Origin: Kiritimatiellia bacterium
GTDB lineage: Bacteria; Verrucomicrobiota; Kiritimatiellia; RFP12; UBA1067
DNA length: 38,064 nt
Assembly: GCA_017962315.1 (NCBI GenBank)
Contig: JAGCVN010000041.1
Coordinates: forward strand, 1-38,064
Direction: 5' to 3'
In this document: piece by piece, positions 23,126 to 35,105 of the stretch
How positions within the stretch are numbered: the first letter of the stretch is position 1
How the letters are laid out: the number at the start of each line of letters is the position of its first letter
Translations under genes and position numbers: made by a program
Notes under the pieces: model-generated
What the model was told of the DNA's origin: nothing
Seen by the model: the letters and a program-made list of their open reading frames with translations, nothing else
The model's database searches: none

Positions 23126-24017
23126 ATTCCCTCCATACGCATTCCACTTTCTCCGCCACGGCATCCGGCGGTTCATCCCCCGCAAGGTCAATCCACACCG
23201 GATCCACCTGGTGCCGGAACCACGTCTCCTGGCGTTTGGCCAGCTGGTTTGTCCGCACGGCGATCCGCTCTTTCGCCTCGTCGAGTTTCATCGCGCCCGT
23301 CAGGACGGCGCGCGCCTCGGCATAGCCGATCGCGCCGGCCGCGGTCTGCGACCATTGCGGGTAGAGGGCGGTTAAGCGTTCCGTCTCTTCCAGAAGCCCG
23401 GCGCGGAACATCGCCTCCACGCGGGCGGCGATCCGGCGGCGCAGCGTCTCACGCGGTATCCGCAGCACGGCAAAGCGCGCGTGAGGTTTCGGCGCGGTGC
23501 GCACAAACCCTCCCGTCTCGACGACTTCCAGTGCGCGGAGCAGACGGCGCGGGTTGACCGCATCTTCGCCCAACCGCCCGACCGCGCCCGCCTCCATCCG
23601 TTCCAGCGCTTCGCGGAGTGCGCCAATGCCGCCCGTCTCGAAGACGGCCTTCCACTTCGCCCGCACGGCGGGATCCGCCTCGCCCGCGTCAAGCCCTTCG
23701 GTCAACGCTTTGAAATAAAGCCCTGTTCCTCCGGCGACGATCCACCCGCCGCCGTCCGACAAAGCGCGTCTGGCCTCCTCCAGCCAGCGTCCGGCGGAAA
23801 AAGGTTCCCCCGGCGTCACCAGGTCGATTCCGGCGTACCGGACGTCGCCACGGTCGGCCGGCATCGGTTTGGCCGTCCCGATGTCCATCCCCTTGTACAC
23901 GAGCATGGAGTCGGCGGAAAGGATGGCGAAGCCGCGCCGCTCGGCGAGCAGTTGCGCGGCGTCGCTCTTCCCGGTCGCCGTTGCGCCGGCCAGCATCCAT
24001 ACGGTCGTTTCCGCCAT
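23106..24017 (-). CDS. miaA: tRNA dimethylallyltransferase
   Basis: The 303-residue protein transfers a dimethylallyl group to N6 of A37 in tRNAs that read codons starting with U. Visible features are the P-loop GATATGKSDAAQ (about 11-22), ILSADSMLVYKGMDIGTAKP (the conserved D-S/A-x-x-V-Y-x-G-x-D-I-G-T-x-K-P), WIVAGGTGLYFKAL (the family GGTGLY), and LTALYPQWSQTAAGAIGYAE near the end (A-x-G-Y). The tRNA-binding KRQETWFRHQ is the usual RR-Q-x-x-W-F motif with an altered start. The start ATG is at 24017, 15 bases after the rlmI-type gene. Length is normal. Confidence 0.95.
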   Translation of the reverse strand: MAETTVWMLAGATATGKSDAAQLLAERRGFAILSADSMLVYKGMDIGTAKPMPADRGDVRYAGIDLVTPGEPFSAGRWLEEARRALSDGGGWIVAGGTGLYFKALTEGLDAGEADPAVRAKWKAVFETGGIGALREALERMEAGAVGRLGEDAVNPRRLLRALEVVETGGFVRTAPKPHARFAVLRIPRETLRRRIAARVEAMFRAGLLEETERLTALYPQWSQTAAGAIGYAEARAVLTGAMKLDEAKERIAVRTNQLAKRQETWFRHQVDPVWIDLAGDEPPDAVAEKVECVWREYGSNRI

Positions 24018-24032
24018 TGTTCGTTTCCCCGC

Positions 24033-25220
24033 TCAATCGGCCCGGCAGAGCAGTCCTTTCAGATACAACCCTTCCGGGAAGGACAATCCTTCGGGATGGT
24101 CGGGCGCCTGTTGAAGACGCCGCAATACCTGTAGAGAGCGATGCGCGTCGGAAGCGGCTTCGGCGACCACCGTGCGGAAGAGTTCGGGTTCCATCCGTTC
24201 GGAACAGGAGAATGTGGCGAGGAATCCGCCTGGACGTAACAGTTTGATACCAAGGAGGTTGATGTCCTTGTACCCGCGCGCGGCTTTCATGACCGCCCCT
24301 TTCGATGCCGCGAACTTCGGCGGATCCAGCACAATCAAGTCGAAAAACCGCCCCTCGTCGCGGAACTTCCGCAAGACCTCGAATACGTTGCCGCGCAGGA
24401 AAACCGATTCGCCAGACCCCGGATTCAGCGAGGTGTTCCGCTCCGCCAGTTCCAGCGCGGACGCGGAGAGGTCGATGTGCGTCACCCGCGCCGCGCCGCC
24501 CGCGAGCGCGGCAATGCCGAATCCGCCGGTGTAGGAAAAGGCGTTCAGGACGTCGCGGCCCGCAGCCAGCGCACGGACAGCCGCCCGGTTGTCCCGCTGG
24601 TCTAGGTAGAAGCCAGTCTTATGGCCTTCCCGGACATCGACGAGATACCGGCATCCGTTTTCGTGAATCTCGATCCGTTCCGGCGGCTCCTCCCCCTCCA
24701 GCAGACCGGACGCGGGCGGCAGTCCTTCCCGGAGACGGGCATCGGCATCGGAACGTTCGTAGACGCCCCGGCAGCCGGGGACGGCGGCGCGCGCGGCGGC
24801 GGCGATTTCACGTTTCCATCGCTCCGCGCCGGCGGTGTTGAACGCGCAGACGACCCATTCTCCGTACCGGTCGATGACGCATCCGGGCAGTCCGTCCGCC
24901 TCAGCGTTCACCAGGCGGACGGCGTTTGTCGCGCCGTCGGCGAACAAGACGTCGCGGCGGGCCGCCGCAGAAGCGACACGTCCGGCGATCCATCCGGCAT
25001 CCACCGTTTCCTCCGGGGCGAATGTCCACATCCGCGCACGGATCTGCGAGGCGGGGGAGTAGGCGGCGAAGCCGAGCGGTTCACCCGCGGCCGTCACGAC
25101 GCGGACGGTCGCGCCGGGTTCCGCTCCGCCCCGGATCGTCTCCACCGCTCCGGAAAAAATCCAGGGATGCCGACGTAATACGGAACGCTCCCGTTTCGTG
25201 CGCAACACCAACTCGCTCAT
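24033..25220 (-). CDS. rlmI: RlmI-type class I rRNA cytosine methyltransferase
   Basis: ATG at 25220 is supported by GGGGGA upstream and by the family start (SELVLRTKRERSVLRRHPWI). The 395 residues include an N-terminal PUA domain (FSGAVETIRGGAEPGATVRV), a central linker, and a Rossmann methyltransferase domain: GRDVLNAFSYTGGFGIAALA (SAM motif I), VTHIDLSASALELAERN, FDLIVLDPPKFA (motif IV) and GGFLATFSCSERM (with the SCS motif). The family methylates C1962 of 23S rRNA. Thirteen bases separate it from the phosphoesterase gene upstream. Confidence 0.9.
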   Translation of the reverse strand: MSELVLRTKRERSVLRRHPWIFSGAVETIRGGAEPGATVRVVTAAGEPLGFAAYSPASQIRARMWTFAPEETVDAGWIAGRVASAAARRDVLFADGATNAVRLVNAEADGLPGCVIDRYGEWVVCAFNTAGAERWKREIAAAARAAVPGCRGVYERSDADARLREGLPPASGLLEGEEPPERIEIHENGCRYLVDVREGHKTGFYLDQRDNRAAVRALAAGRDVLNAFSYTGGFGIAALAGGAARVTHIDLSASALELAERNTSLNPGSGESVFLRGNVFEVLRKFRDEGRFFDLIVLDPPKFAASKGAVMKAARGYKDINLLGIKLLRPGGFLATFSCSERMEPELFRTVVAEAASDAHRSLQVLRRLQQAPDHPEGLSFPEGLYLKGLLCRAD

Positions 25221-25233
25221 TACCGTCCCCCGT

Positions 25234-26346
25234 CTACCGCAGCTTGAAGGCCATAAACGGTTTCTCGCCGTCGCCTCCGTAATAAAACGCATTCACGCCT
25301 TTGTCGCCGACTTCCAGCCGGCAGTACCCGGCTGAATCGGCGAAATAGCAACCACGCCAGTACGGGGCGTATTCCGCGAACAAGGCTTTTGCGTCTTCCA
25401 CACGCTTCGGGTCTTTCTCCTTGAACGCGAAGCCCGTCCCGAGTTTCGCGGGGTCCTCGTAGAAGACCGACGGCGTTTTCTGTTTCTCATCCGTCCAGAC
25501 GCTGCTGACGACCAGCTGCGTGATGCGGCCTTCCGTCCGGACGAACTCGCGCCAGTCAAGGCGGTGCGTGTGTCCGGCAAGGCAAATCACGTTGTGTTTC
25601 AGAAAGAGGGCGAGCATTTCGCGCCTGACCGCGTCATCCCGCCTGTTGCCGTACAGGAACCAGCGGAAAGCGCCCGTGTCGGAGGGGAACATCGGGCCGT
25701 GGGTGACGACGAACGTGTAGCGCGCCCCCTTGTTCGCCTCCAGCGCAGCCTTGACCAGAGGAACCGTCTCTTTGGCCGGTTTATTGAAGTCGATGAAGAG
25801 GTAATGGTCCGGGCCGCGCAGGAACGAGAAGGTCGTGCGCGGAATCTCGAATCCCATCTCTTTCGAGAGGCGCCCCGGCATATAAGCTTCGTAGGCGGGA
25901 TAGGCATCCACGCCGCGAATGTCGTGGTTGCCGGTCACGGTAAGGAACGGAAGTCCTTTGAACTCGCCTTTCATGAAGTCGAGCACGTCGGCCATCATTT
26001 TCTTGTGGACCTCGCCGTTGCCGCAATCACCCTGCACGAGGTCGCCGAGCTGGATTGCGAACCGGGTGCCCGGACGCGCGCATTTCGAGGCGGCGCGGAT
26101 GAGACGGGGCAGCCGGTCCGCCCACATTTCCCCGTTGCGCTTGAACTCGGCTCGCTGGACGCGGTTGAGCCATTCCACCTTTTCGTCGTAATGCGCGTGG
26201 TAGACGGTTTCCGGTGCCTTGTCGTAATGCGTGTCGCCGATGAGGACGACGGAATACTCGCCCTCCTTCCCCGTGCTGAGACACCCCGCCGTACCGGCGA
26301 GCGCCGCGCACGAACATTCCTTAAGCCAATTCCTTCTGGTGATCAT
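25234..26346 (-). CDS. Tat-exported lipoprotein metallophosphoesterase
   Basis: ATG at 26346 follows GAAGGAG; a longer frame would bury the signal peptide. The 370-residue protein begins MITRRNWLKECSCAALAGTA then GC: a twin-arginine motif with a lipobox. Calcineurin-like metal motifs appear in order: LIGDTHYD (DxH), IQLGDLVQGD (GDxxxxG-type), TVTGNHDIRG (GNHD), VVTHGPMF (H) and LAGHTHRLDW (GHxH). The fold is therefore complete. It should hydrolyse phosphate esters outside the cytoplasm; the substrate is unknown. It starts about 115 bases after mfd and has its own promoter at 26386-26414. Confidence 0.87.
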   Translation of the reverse strand: MITRRNWLKECSCAALAGTAGCLSTGKEGEYSVVLIGDTHYDKAPETVYHAHYDEKVEWLNRVQRAEFKRNGEMWADRLPRLIRAASKCARPGTRFAIQLGDLVQGDCGNGEVHKKMMADVLDFMKGEFKGLPFLTVTGNHDIRGVDAYPAYEAYMPGRLSKEMGFEIPRTTFSFLRGPDHYLFIDFNKPAKETVPLVKAALEANKGARYTFVVTHGPMFPSDTGAFRWFLYGNRRDDAVRREMLALFLKHNVICLAGHTHRLDWREFVRTEGRITQLVVSSVWTDEKQKTPSVFYEDPAKLGTGFAFKEKDPKRVEDAKALFAEYAPYWRGCYFADSAGYCRLEVGDKGVNAFYYGGDGEKPFMAFKLR

Positions 26347-26385
26347 CGCTCTTCTCCTTCGAAACATGAACGCACATCGCGGGGA

Positions 26386-26414
26386 ATGATACCACAAAAC
26401 CGATGCCATGCGAA
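26386..26414 (-). promoter_or_regulatory. probable promoter of the phosphoesterase gene
   Basis: On the minus strand TTCGCA (26414-26409), a 17-base spacer ending in TGG, and TATCAT (26391-26386), 39 bases before the start codon. Confidence 0.5.
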
Positions 26415-26460
26415 AGAAAAAACCTTCCTGAGAAGGCGACACGCAACGCAGAAGAATCCA

Positions 26461-29400
26461 TCAACTCTTCGCCAACGCCAGCAGGCGGGAGACGCTTTCA
26501 AGTTTTTCATCCGCCGTCGCGCCGCGCAACACGGGGATCCGCCCGTTCACAAGCAAGGGTGTCCGGGAATTTCGCGTGTAGAAATAAACCTTTCCGCCCG
26601 TCGAATCGATCCGGGCGATTCTCTTCTTCGCAGCCTGGATACGTAGCGAAGCGAGCCGCAGAAGGCGCAGAACGGCATGCGGCGGTCTGCCGAACCGGTC
26701 GTCGAGTTCACGCCGAAGCGCCTTGACCTCTTCGGGCGAGGTGAGTTCGGCCAGCCGTCGATGGAAGAGGAGGCGGTGCCGGTCGTCTTCGATGTATCCG
26801 TAGGGGATGCAGGCGGAAGTGGCTTCGGCGATGTTGCCCGGAGAGAAATCGAGAAAGTCGAAAGCGAGCGAGACATCGACCAGCAGGGGCGGTTTTTCGC
26901 CCTTCAGCCGGGCGATGGTCTGTTTCAACAGTTGGCAGTAGAGGCCGAACCCGATGGCCGCGATCTGCCCGCTCTGTTCCCGTCCAAGGAGATTGCCCGC
27001 GCCTCGGATTTCCAGATCGCGCAAGGCGAGGTTGAACCCCGCACCGAGTCCGCTGTGCCGTTTCAATGCATCAAGCCGGTTACGCGCGTCCGAATCGATC
27101 AACCCGTTTTCCGGGAGGAGGAGCCAGGCGTATCCCTTCTGTGCGGAACGTCCGACGCGTCCACGCAGCTGGTAGAGGTCGGCGATGCCGAACCGGTCGG
27201 CGCGATAGACCAGGATGGTGTTCGCGCGCGGGATGTCCAGACCGCTTTCGACGATGGTCGTGCTAAGCAACACGTCGATTTCCCCCGCGAGAAACGCCTG
27301 CATGATGTCGGCAAGGTGTCCGGACGGCATCTGTCCGTGGGCGACGGCGACCCGCGCATCGGGCAGGAGGCGTTCCAGACGCTGGCGCATCCGCTCGATG
27401 GTCATCACGCGATTGTAGAGGAAATATACCTGCCCCCCACGGTTGAGTTCCCGGCGAATCGCGGATTCGACCGCGCTGTCGCTGTCGCGCACAACCTTCG
27501 TCTCGACGGCGACGCGCTCCTTCGGCGGTGTCTGCAAGAGGCTCATGTCGCGCGCCCCCGTCATACTCATGTACAGGGTGCGGGGAATCGGCGTGGCGGA
27601 GAGCGTCAGCACGTCCACGATCTGCCGGGCGTTCTTCAGCTTTTCCTTGTGCGCGACGCCGAACCGCTGTTCTTCGTCGATAATCAGCAAACCAAGGTTT
27701 TTGAACTGCGCGTTCTCCGACAGTAGCGCGTGCGTCCCGATCACGATGTCGATAGCCCCGGCCGCAACACCCTTCCAGACGGCGGCACGCTCCCCCTGGC
27801 TTCGCAGTCGGTTGACCACGGCGATGTGGACCGGAAAGTCCGCCATGCGTTCCCGGAAACTCTCGAAGTGCTGTTCGGCGAGAACCGTTGTCGGCACGAG
27901 GACGGCGACCTGATATCCGTTCATAACGGCGATGAACGCGGCACGCATGGCGACCTCCGTCTTGCCGTACCCCGCGTCCCCGCAGACTAGGCGGTCCATC
28001 GGACGGGGGCGTGCAAGGTCCTGCTTGATCTCCTCGATCGCCTTCTCTTGGTCGGGGGTCTCTTGATACGGGAACGCGGCCTCAAACTCCGCCATCCAGG
28101 GCGGGTTCGGATCGAAGGCCGCGCCCTCCACGATCTGCCTCCGCGCCTGGGTTTCCAGCAACGACCCCGCCAGGTCGAAAACGGCGCGTTCCGCCGCCGC
28201 CTTCTCTTTCGTCCAGCGCGTTCCACCCAGCTTGTGCAACGTGACGCGGTGTCCCGCGACGCCGATATACCGGCTGAGCAGGTTCGCCTGCGTGACGGGA
28301 ACGTGTAGACGCGCACCCTCCGCGTATTCGATCGTGAAAACCTCGATGCGCTTCCCCTGGATTTCGATTTCCGTTGAACCGAGGTAGCGGCCGATGCCGT
28401 GGTTGACATGCACCACGTAATCGCCCGGTTCAAGGTCTGCCGGCGACTCCACGCGCGCGCCCTGGCGGCGGCTCGCGGGCGTGAGATGCCGGAATGTTTT
28501 TTTCCGGACGGCGTAGAGGTCGGGTTGTGCGGCGACGGTCAGGCCGGGCAGCACGAACCCTCCCGAAAGCGCGAGACGGAGAAACTGCGGCAACGGTTGC
28601 GTTTCGTCACCTCCGGCGAGTGCGCGCAGCTCGTGCGCAAGCATCTCCATCGAACCGGCGGTGTCGGCACAGAGGATGACCTGTTCTCCGCGCGACGCAC
28701 GGGCGAGGAAGTCGCGGAAAAGTTTCTCTCGCGCCCCATTCAACAGTTCGGGGTGGCGCGCAGCCTCCGCACCCAATTCGGTCAATCCGGGAATGGCGCT
28801 GATCTCGACGGGAAGCGAAGGGATTCCCGGTGGCGGCGGATCGCCCGTATACAATTGGAGCAAAGGATCCTTCGTCTCGAAAGCGGCGAGCAGATTGTTC
28901 CACGTCGTCTCCGCCTTTTTCAGATCGTCGCCGACGCACAGCGTCTCGTTCCGGATGCGGTCGAAGTCGAGCCAGAGGACCGCACTTCCGGCGGGAAGCA
29001 ATTCGGTGAGGCGGGTTGTCTTGCGGAGCGACGATTCGGAACAGGGCGGAAGCCAGACGGATTCCCCTTGTTCAAGCGAACGCTGGGTCACGGGGTCGAA
29101 CGTCCGCAGGGATTCCAGCTGTACGTCGAAGAACTCCGCCCGCCAGGGAACTTCGCCCGCCGGCGGCCAGATGTCGAGAATCCCGCCGCGCACAGCGAAC
29201 TGGCCTTGCGAATCCACATCCGGCACGCGGGTGTACCCGCCGTGCGAAAGCTTTTCGATGAGTTCGTCCAGCGCGTAGGCGCTACCCGCCGTGAGGGTGA
29301 TGGAGGCGACGCTGACGCCGTCTGGATCGGGGACGGGATTGAGGAGCGCGGGCAGGGAGGTAACGATCACGAGGGGTGGGTCGCCATCCTGTTTCTCCGA

Positions 29401-29706
29401 ACGGAGGGCGCGGATCGCGCGGAGCCGCGTGCCTTCTGCCTCTGCATCGCCTGGAAACGCCTGCGGAAACGGAAACGCCTCCACCCCCGCCTGTTTCCCG
29501 AACGCACAGATGTCGCCGTATACCCGTTCCAGTTCCGCAGGACCCGCGACGATTGCCAGACAGCATGACGCGCCGCGCCGGGCGAGTGCGACGGCAGAAA
29601 GCGCGGCGGACGCACCCGGCAATGCAGGCGCGGCGAGTTTCGAGGGGGCGCCCTTCGGGAATGCGTTTACGAAACGCGATTGGAAACTTTCTAGCAAGGT
29701 CGGCAT
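26461..29706 (-). CDS. mfd: transcription-repair coupling factor Mfd
   Basis: About 1080 residues. Mfd removes RNA polymerase stalled at DNA damage and recruits UvrAB. An N-terminal UvrB-like module is followed by the RNA-polymerase-binding domain (GDYVVHVNHGIGRYLGSTEI). A superfamily 2 helicase core carries Walker A VCGDAGYGKTEVAMRAAF and LLIIDEEQRFGVAHKEKLK. It continues with VLTLSATPIPRTLYMSMTGA, FYNR-type motif VYFLYNRVMTIERM, IDVLLSTTIVESGLDIPRAN and the translocase end QLRGRVGRSAQKGYAWLL. The C-terminal TRCF domain is present. ATG 29706 gives MPTLLESFQSRF, without a clear Shine-Dalgarno. GTG at 29739 is the alternative. Confidence 0.95.
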   Translation of the reverse strand: MPTLLESFQSRFVNAFPKGAPSKLAAPALPGASAALSAVALARRGASCCLAIVAGPAELERVYGDICAFGKQAGVEAFPFPQAFPGDAEAEGTRLRAIRALRSEKQDGDPPLVIVTSLPALLNPVPDPDGVSVASITLTAGSAYALDELIEKLSHGGYTRVPDVDSQGQFAVRGGILDIWPPAGEVPWRAEFFDVQLESLRTFDPVTQRSLEQGESVWLPPCSESSLRKTTRLTELLPAGSAVLWLDFDRIRNETLCVGDDLKKAETTWNNLLAAFETKDPLLQLYTGDPPPPGIPSLPVEISAIPGLTELGAEAARHPELLNGAREKLFRDFLARASRGEQVILCADTAGSMEMLAHELRALAGGDETQPLPQFLRLALSGGFVLPGLTVAAQPDLYAVRKKTFRHLTPASRRQGARVESPADLEPGDYVVHVNHGIGRYLGSTEIEIQGKRIEVFTIEYAEGARLHVPVTQANLLSRYIGVAGHRVTLHKLGGTRWTKEKAAAERAVFDLAGSLLETQARRQIVEGAAFDPNPPWMAEFEAAFPYQETPDQEKAIEEIKQDLARPRPMDRLVCGDAGYGKTEVAMRAAFIAVMNGYQVAVLVPTTVLAEQHFESFRERMADFPVHIAVVNRLRSQGERAAVWKGVAAGAIDIVIGTHALLSENAQFKNLGLLIIDEEQRFGVAHKEKLKNARQIVDVLTLSATPIPRTLYMSMTGARDMSLLQTPPKERVAVETKVVRDSDSAVESAIRRELNRGGQVYFLYNRVMTIERMRQRLERLLPDARVAVAHGQMPSGHLADIMQAFLAGEIDVLLSTTIVESGLDIPRANTILVYRADRFGIADLYQLRGRVGRSAQKGYAWLLLPENGLIDSDARNRLDALKRHSGLGAGFNLALRDLEIRGAGNLLGREQSGQIAAIGFGLYCQLLKQTIARLKGEKPPLLVDVSLAFDFLDFSPGNIAEATSACIPYGYIEDDRHRLLFHRRLAELTSPEEVKALRRELDDRFGRPPHAVLRLLRLASLRIQAAKKRIARIDSTGGKVYFYTRNSRTPLLVNGRIPVLRGATADEKLESVSRLLALAKS

Positions 29707-29760
29707 GGTTTGAACATCGCGGACGGCGTCTCCCCTCACAAGAACGGCGGTTGACGCCGC

Positions 29761-30105
29761 CTAGCTCTTCCTTAACACAGCCAAGGGCCAGTCGCCCGAC
29801 CACATTCCGTAAATCACATAGGTTAACCCGATCAGGTTTAAAACAACCATCACGTAGAACCCGATCTGGTACGAAACCTTGCTGCATTTGTGATGCAGAA
29901 AACGTTGTCCCAACAGCCCGCCCGGCCAGCCGCCGAGCAGTTCAAGCGTGTGCAAGGTCGATTCCGGCGTGCGCCAGTCGCCGCGTTTCGCGGCATGCTT
30001 GTCGATCGCATACATGACGTACGTGACCAGACTCATCACCGCGTATACGGACGGGACCAACGCCCAGCGATGTTTTACACACCATTGAAGGATCTCGGTC
30101 ATCAT
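29761..30105 (-). CDS. DUF1294 family small membrane protein
   Basis: ATG at 30105 has a GGAAGAG site upstream. The 114-residue product carries membrane helices at about 15-35 (WALVPSVYAVMSLVTYVMYA) and 82-103 (IGFYVMVVLNLIGLTYVIYG). Between them is the family motif: DKHAAKRGDWRTPESTLHTL, ELLGGWPGGLLGQRFLHHKC and SKVSYQIGF. The order D-K-x-A-A, R-x-P-E, L-x-L-L-G-G-W-P-G and H-K-x-x-K is diagnostic of DUF1294. Members sometimes carry a cold-shock domain, which is absent here. Function unknown. It follows the nucleotidyltransferase gene by 16 bases and precedes mfd. Confidence 0.9.
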   Translation of the reverse strand: MMTEILQWCVKHRWALVPSVYAVMSLVTYVMYAIDKHAAKRGDWRTPESTLHTLELLGGWPGGLLGQRFLHHKCSKVSYQIGFYVMVVLNLIGLTYVIYGMWSGDWPLAVLRKS

Positions 30106-30121
30106 AGTTACATCTCTTCCG

Positions 30122-30904
30122 TTATCGAATCTGGCGTGTAATGGCCAATGCCCGCGCAAAGAAGATGCGTTCCAGCACGTCTTTTATCTGCGCGGTTGAA
30201 TCGGTGGTGTTCTTGGGCTTGAACGCCCGGATTTCCCTTTCCCGGTCGAATAGGAGCGGCAGCAGCGCATCCTTCGGAACAATCCGTTCCTTCCCTCCGG
30301 TCGTCGCCTTGACGGCGACCAGCTCATCGACCGCCTGGCGCGTCTCCGGCGCAATGTCGGCACCGTCAAGCGTCTTCCAGAACTCCGTCGGCGGCATCGT
30401 CCCGTGCAGGAGGATCCAACGGACGGCGACATTCGCACGAAGCGCATAGCAGAGCTTCTTGATGCTGATTGTGCCGTCCGGCGTCCGGTCTTCCGCCGCG
30501 TGACGGAACATGGAGGCGTAGTGGTGGACTGCGTGAACCGGATTAAACACGTCCGGAAGAAAGGGCGAGAGTTCACCCGCAAGTCCCATGTCGCGGTAGA
30601 TGATCGGCGAACCGAGCCATTCCAGAAACGCGGGATTGCTCTTGAGGAGATGCACGAACGCCTTGCGTATGTCCCACGCGGAGATGTCCAGGTCGTCCGG
30701 CAGCATCTCCGTCCAAACGTCGGGCGGGTTTTCATCGAGCCGCAAATACCATTCAGCCGGCCTCACGTATACGGCACGGACGTCGTAGTCGCTGTCGGGC
30801 GAGGCAAACCCCCAGGCACGGCTGCCGCCCTCCACCGCGAAGAGAATGCGGCAGTCGTGTTTTTTTTCAAGCGTATCGAGTACTGCCTGAATCTTTTCTT
30901 TCAT
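30122..30904 (-). CDS. RlaP-type nucleotidyltransferase
   Basis: The 260 residues match the DNA-polymerase-beta-like predicted nucleotidyltransferases once called YcgL/RlaP (RNA ligase associated). The catalytic GS-x(10)-DxD motif reads FAVEGGSRAWGFASPDSDYD, followed by VRAVYVRPAEWYLRLDE. The helical C-terminal part contains LVEWL-like AFLEWLGSPIIYRD and a late KIKKLCYALRANVAVRWIL. Such proteins may adenylylate RNA or act with RNA ligases in repair; no ligase gene is in the window. ATG at 30904 lacks a near Shine-Dalgarno (AAGGAAGG is 13 bases away). First gene of the long minus-strand run. Confidence 0.85.
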   Translation of the reverse strand: MKEKIQAVLDTLEKKHDCRILFAVEGGSRAWGFASPDSDYDVRAVYVRPAEWYLRLDENPPDVWTEMLPDDLDISAWDIRKAFVHLLKSNPAFLEWLGSPIIYRDMGLAGELSPFLPDVFNPVHAVHHYASMFRHAAEDRTPDGTISIKKLCYALRANVAVRWILLHGTMPPTEFWKTLDGADIAPETRQAVDELVAVKATTGGKERIVPKDALLPLLFDREREIRAFKPKNTTDSTAQIKDVLERIFFARALAITRQIR

Positions 30905-31026
30905 CCGAAATCAGACCTTCCTTTCCCCGAAGCTCCCCTGCGGGGTGTCTTTAAGAAGAAGGAGACTACTTGAAAAACGGAGTTCCGGTCAAGGCGAATT
31001 TTGCAAGCTCACTCTCTGCGTTCGAC

Positions 31027-31056
31027 TTTACAGGTACTGCCGGAATCTGGTATACT
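31027..31056 (+). promoter_or_regulatory. promoter of the giant chimeric gene
   Basis: TTTACA (31027-31032), an 18-base spacer ending in TGG, and TATACT (31051-31056). It gives a leader of about 80 bases. Confidence 0.7.
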
Positions 31057-31141
31057 GGGCGCCAACAGATGTGCTTGTTGAATGTGTTTGTGCGGCTGGG
31101 GGCCGCGCGGAAGGACAGGCGCTGAATCATGTAGGGGCTGT

Positions 31142-35098
<3,957 letters not shown>

Positions 35099-35105
35099 CC
35101 GCAAA

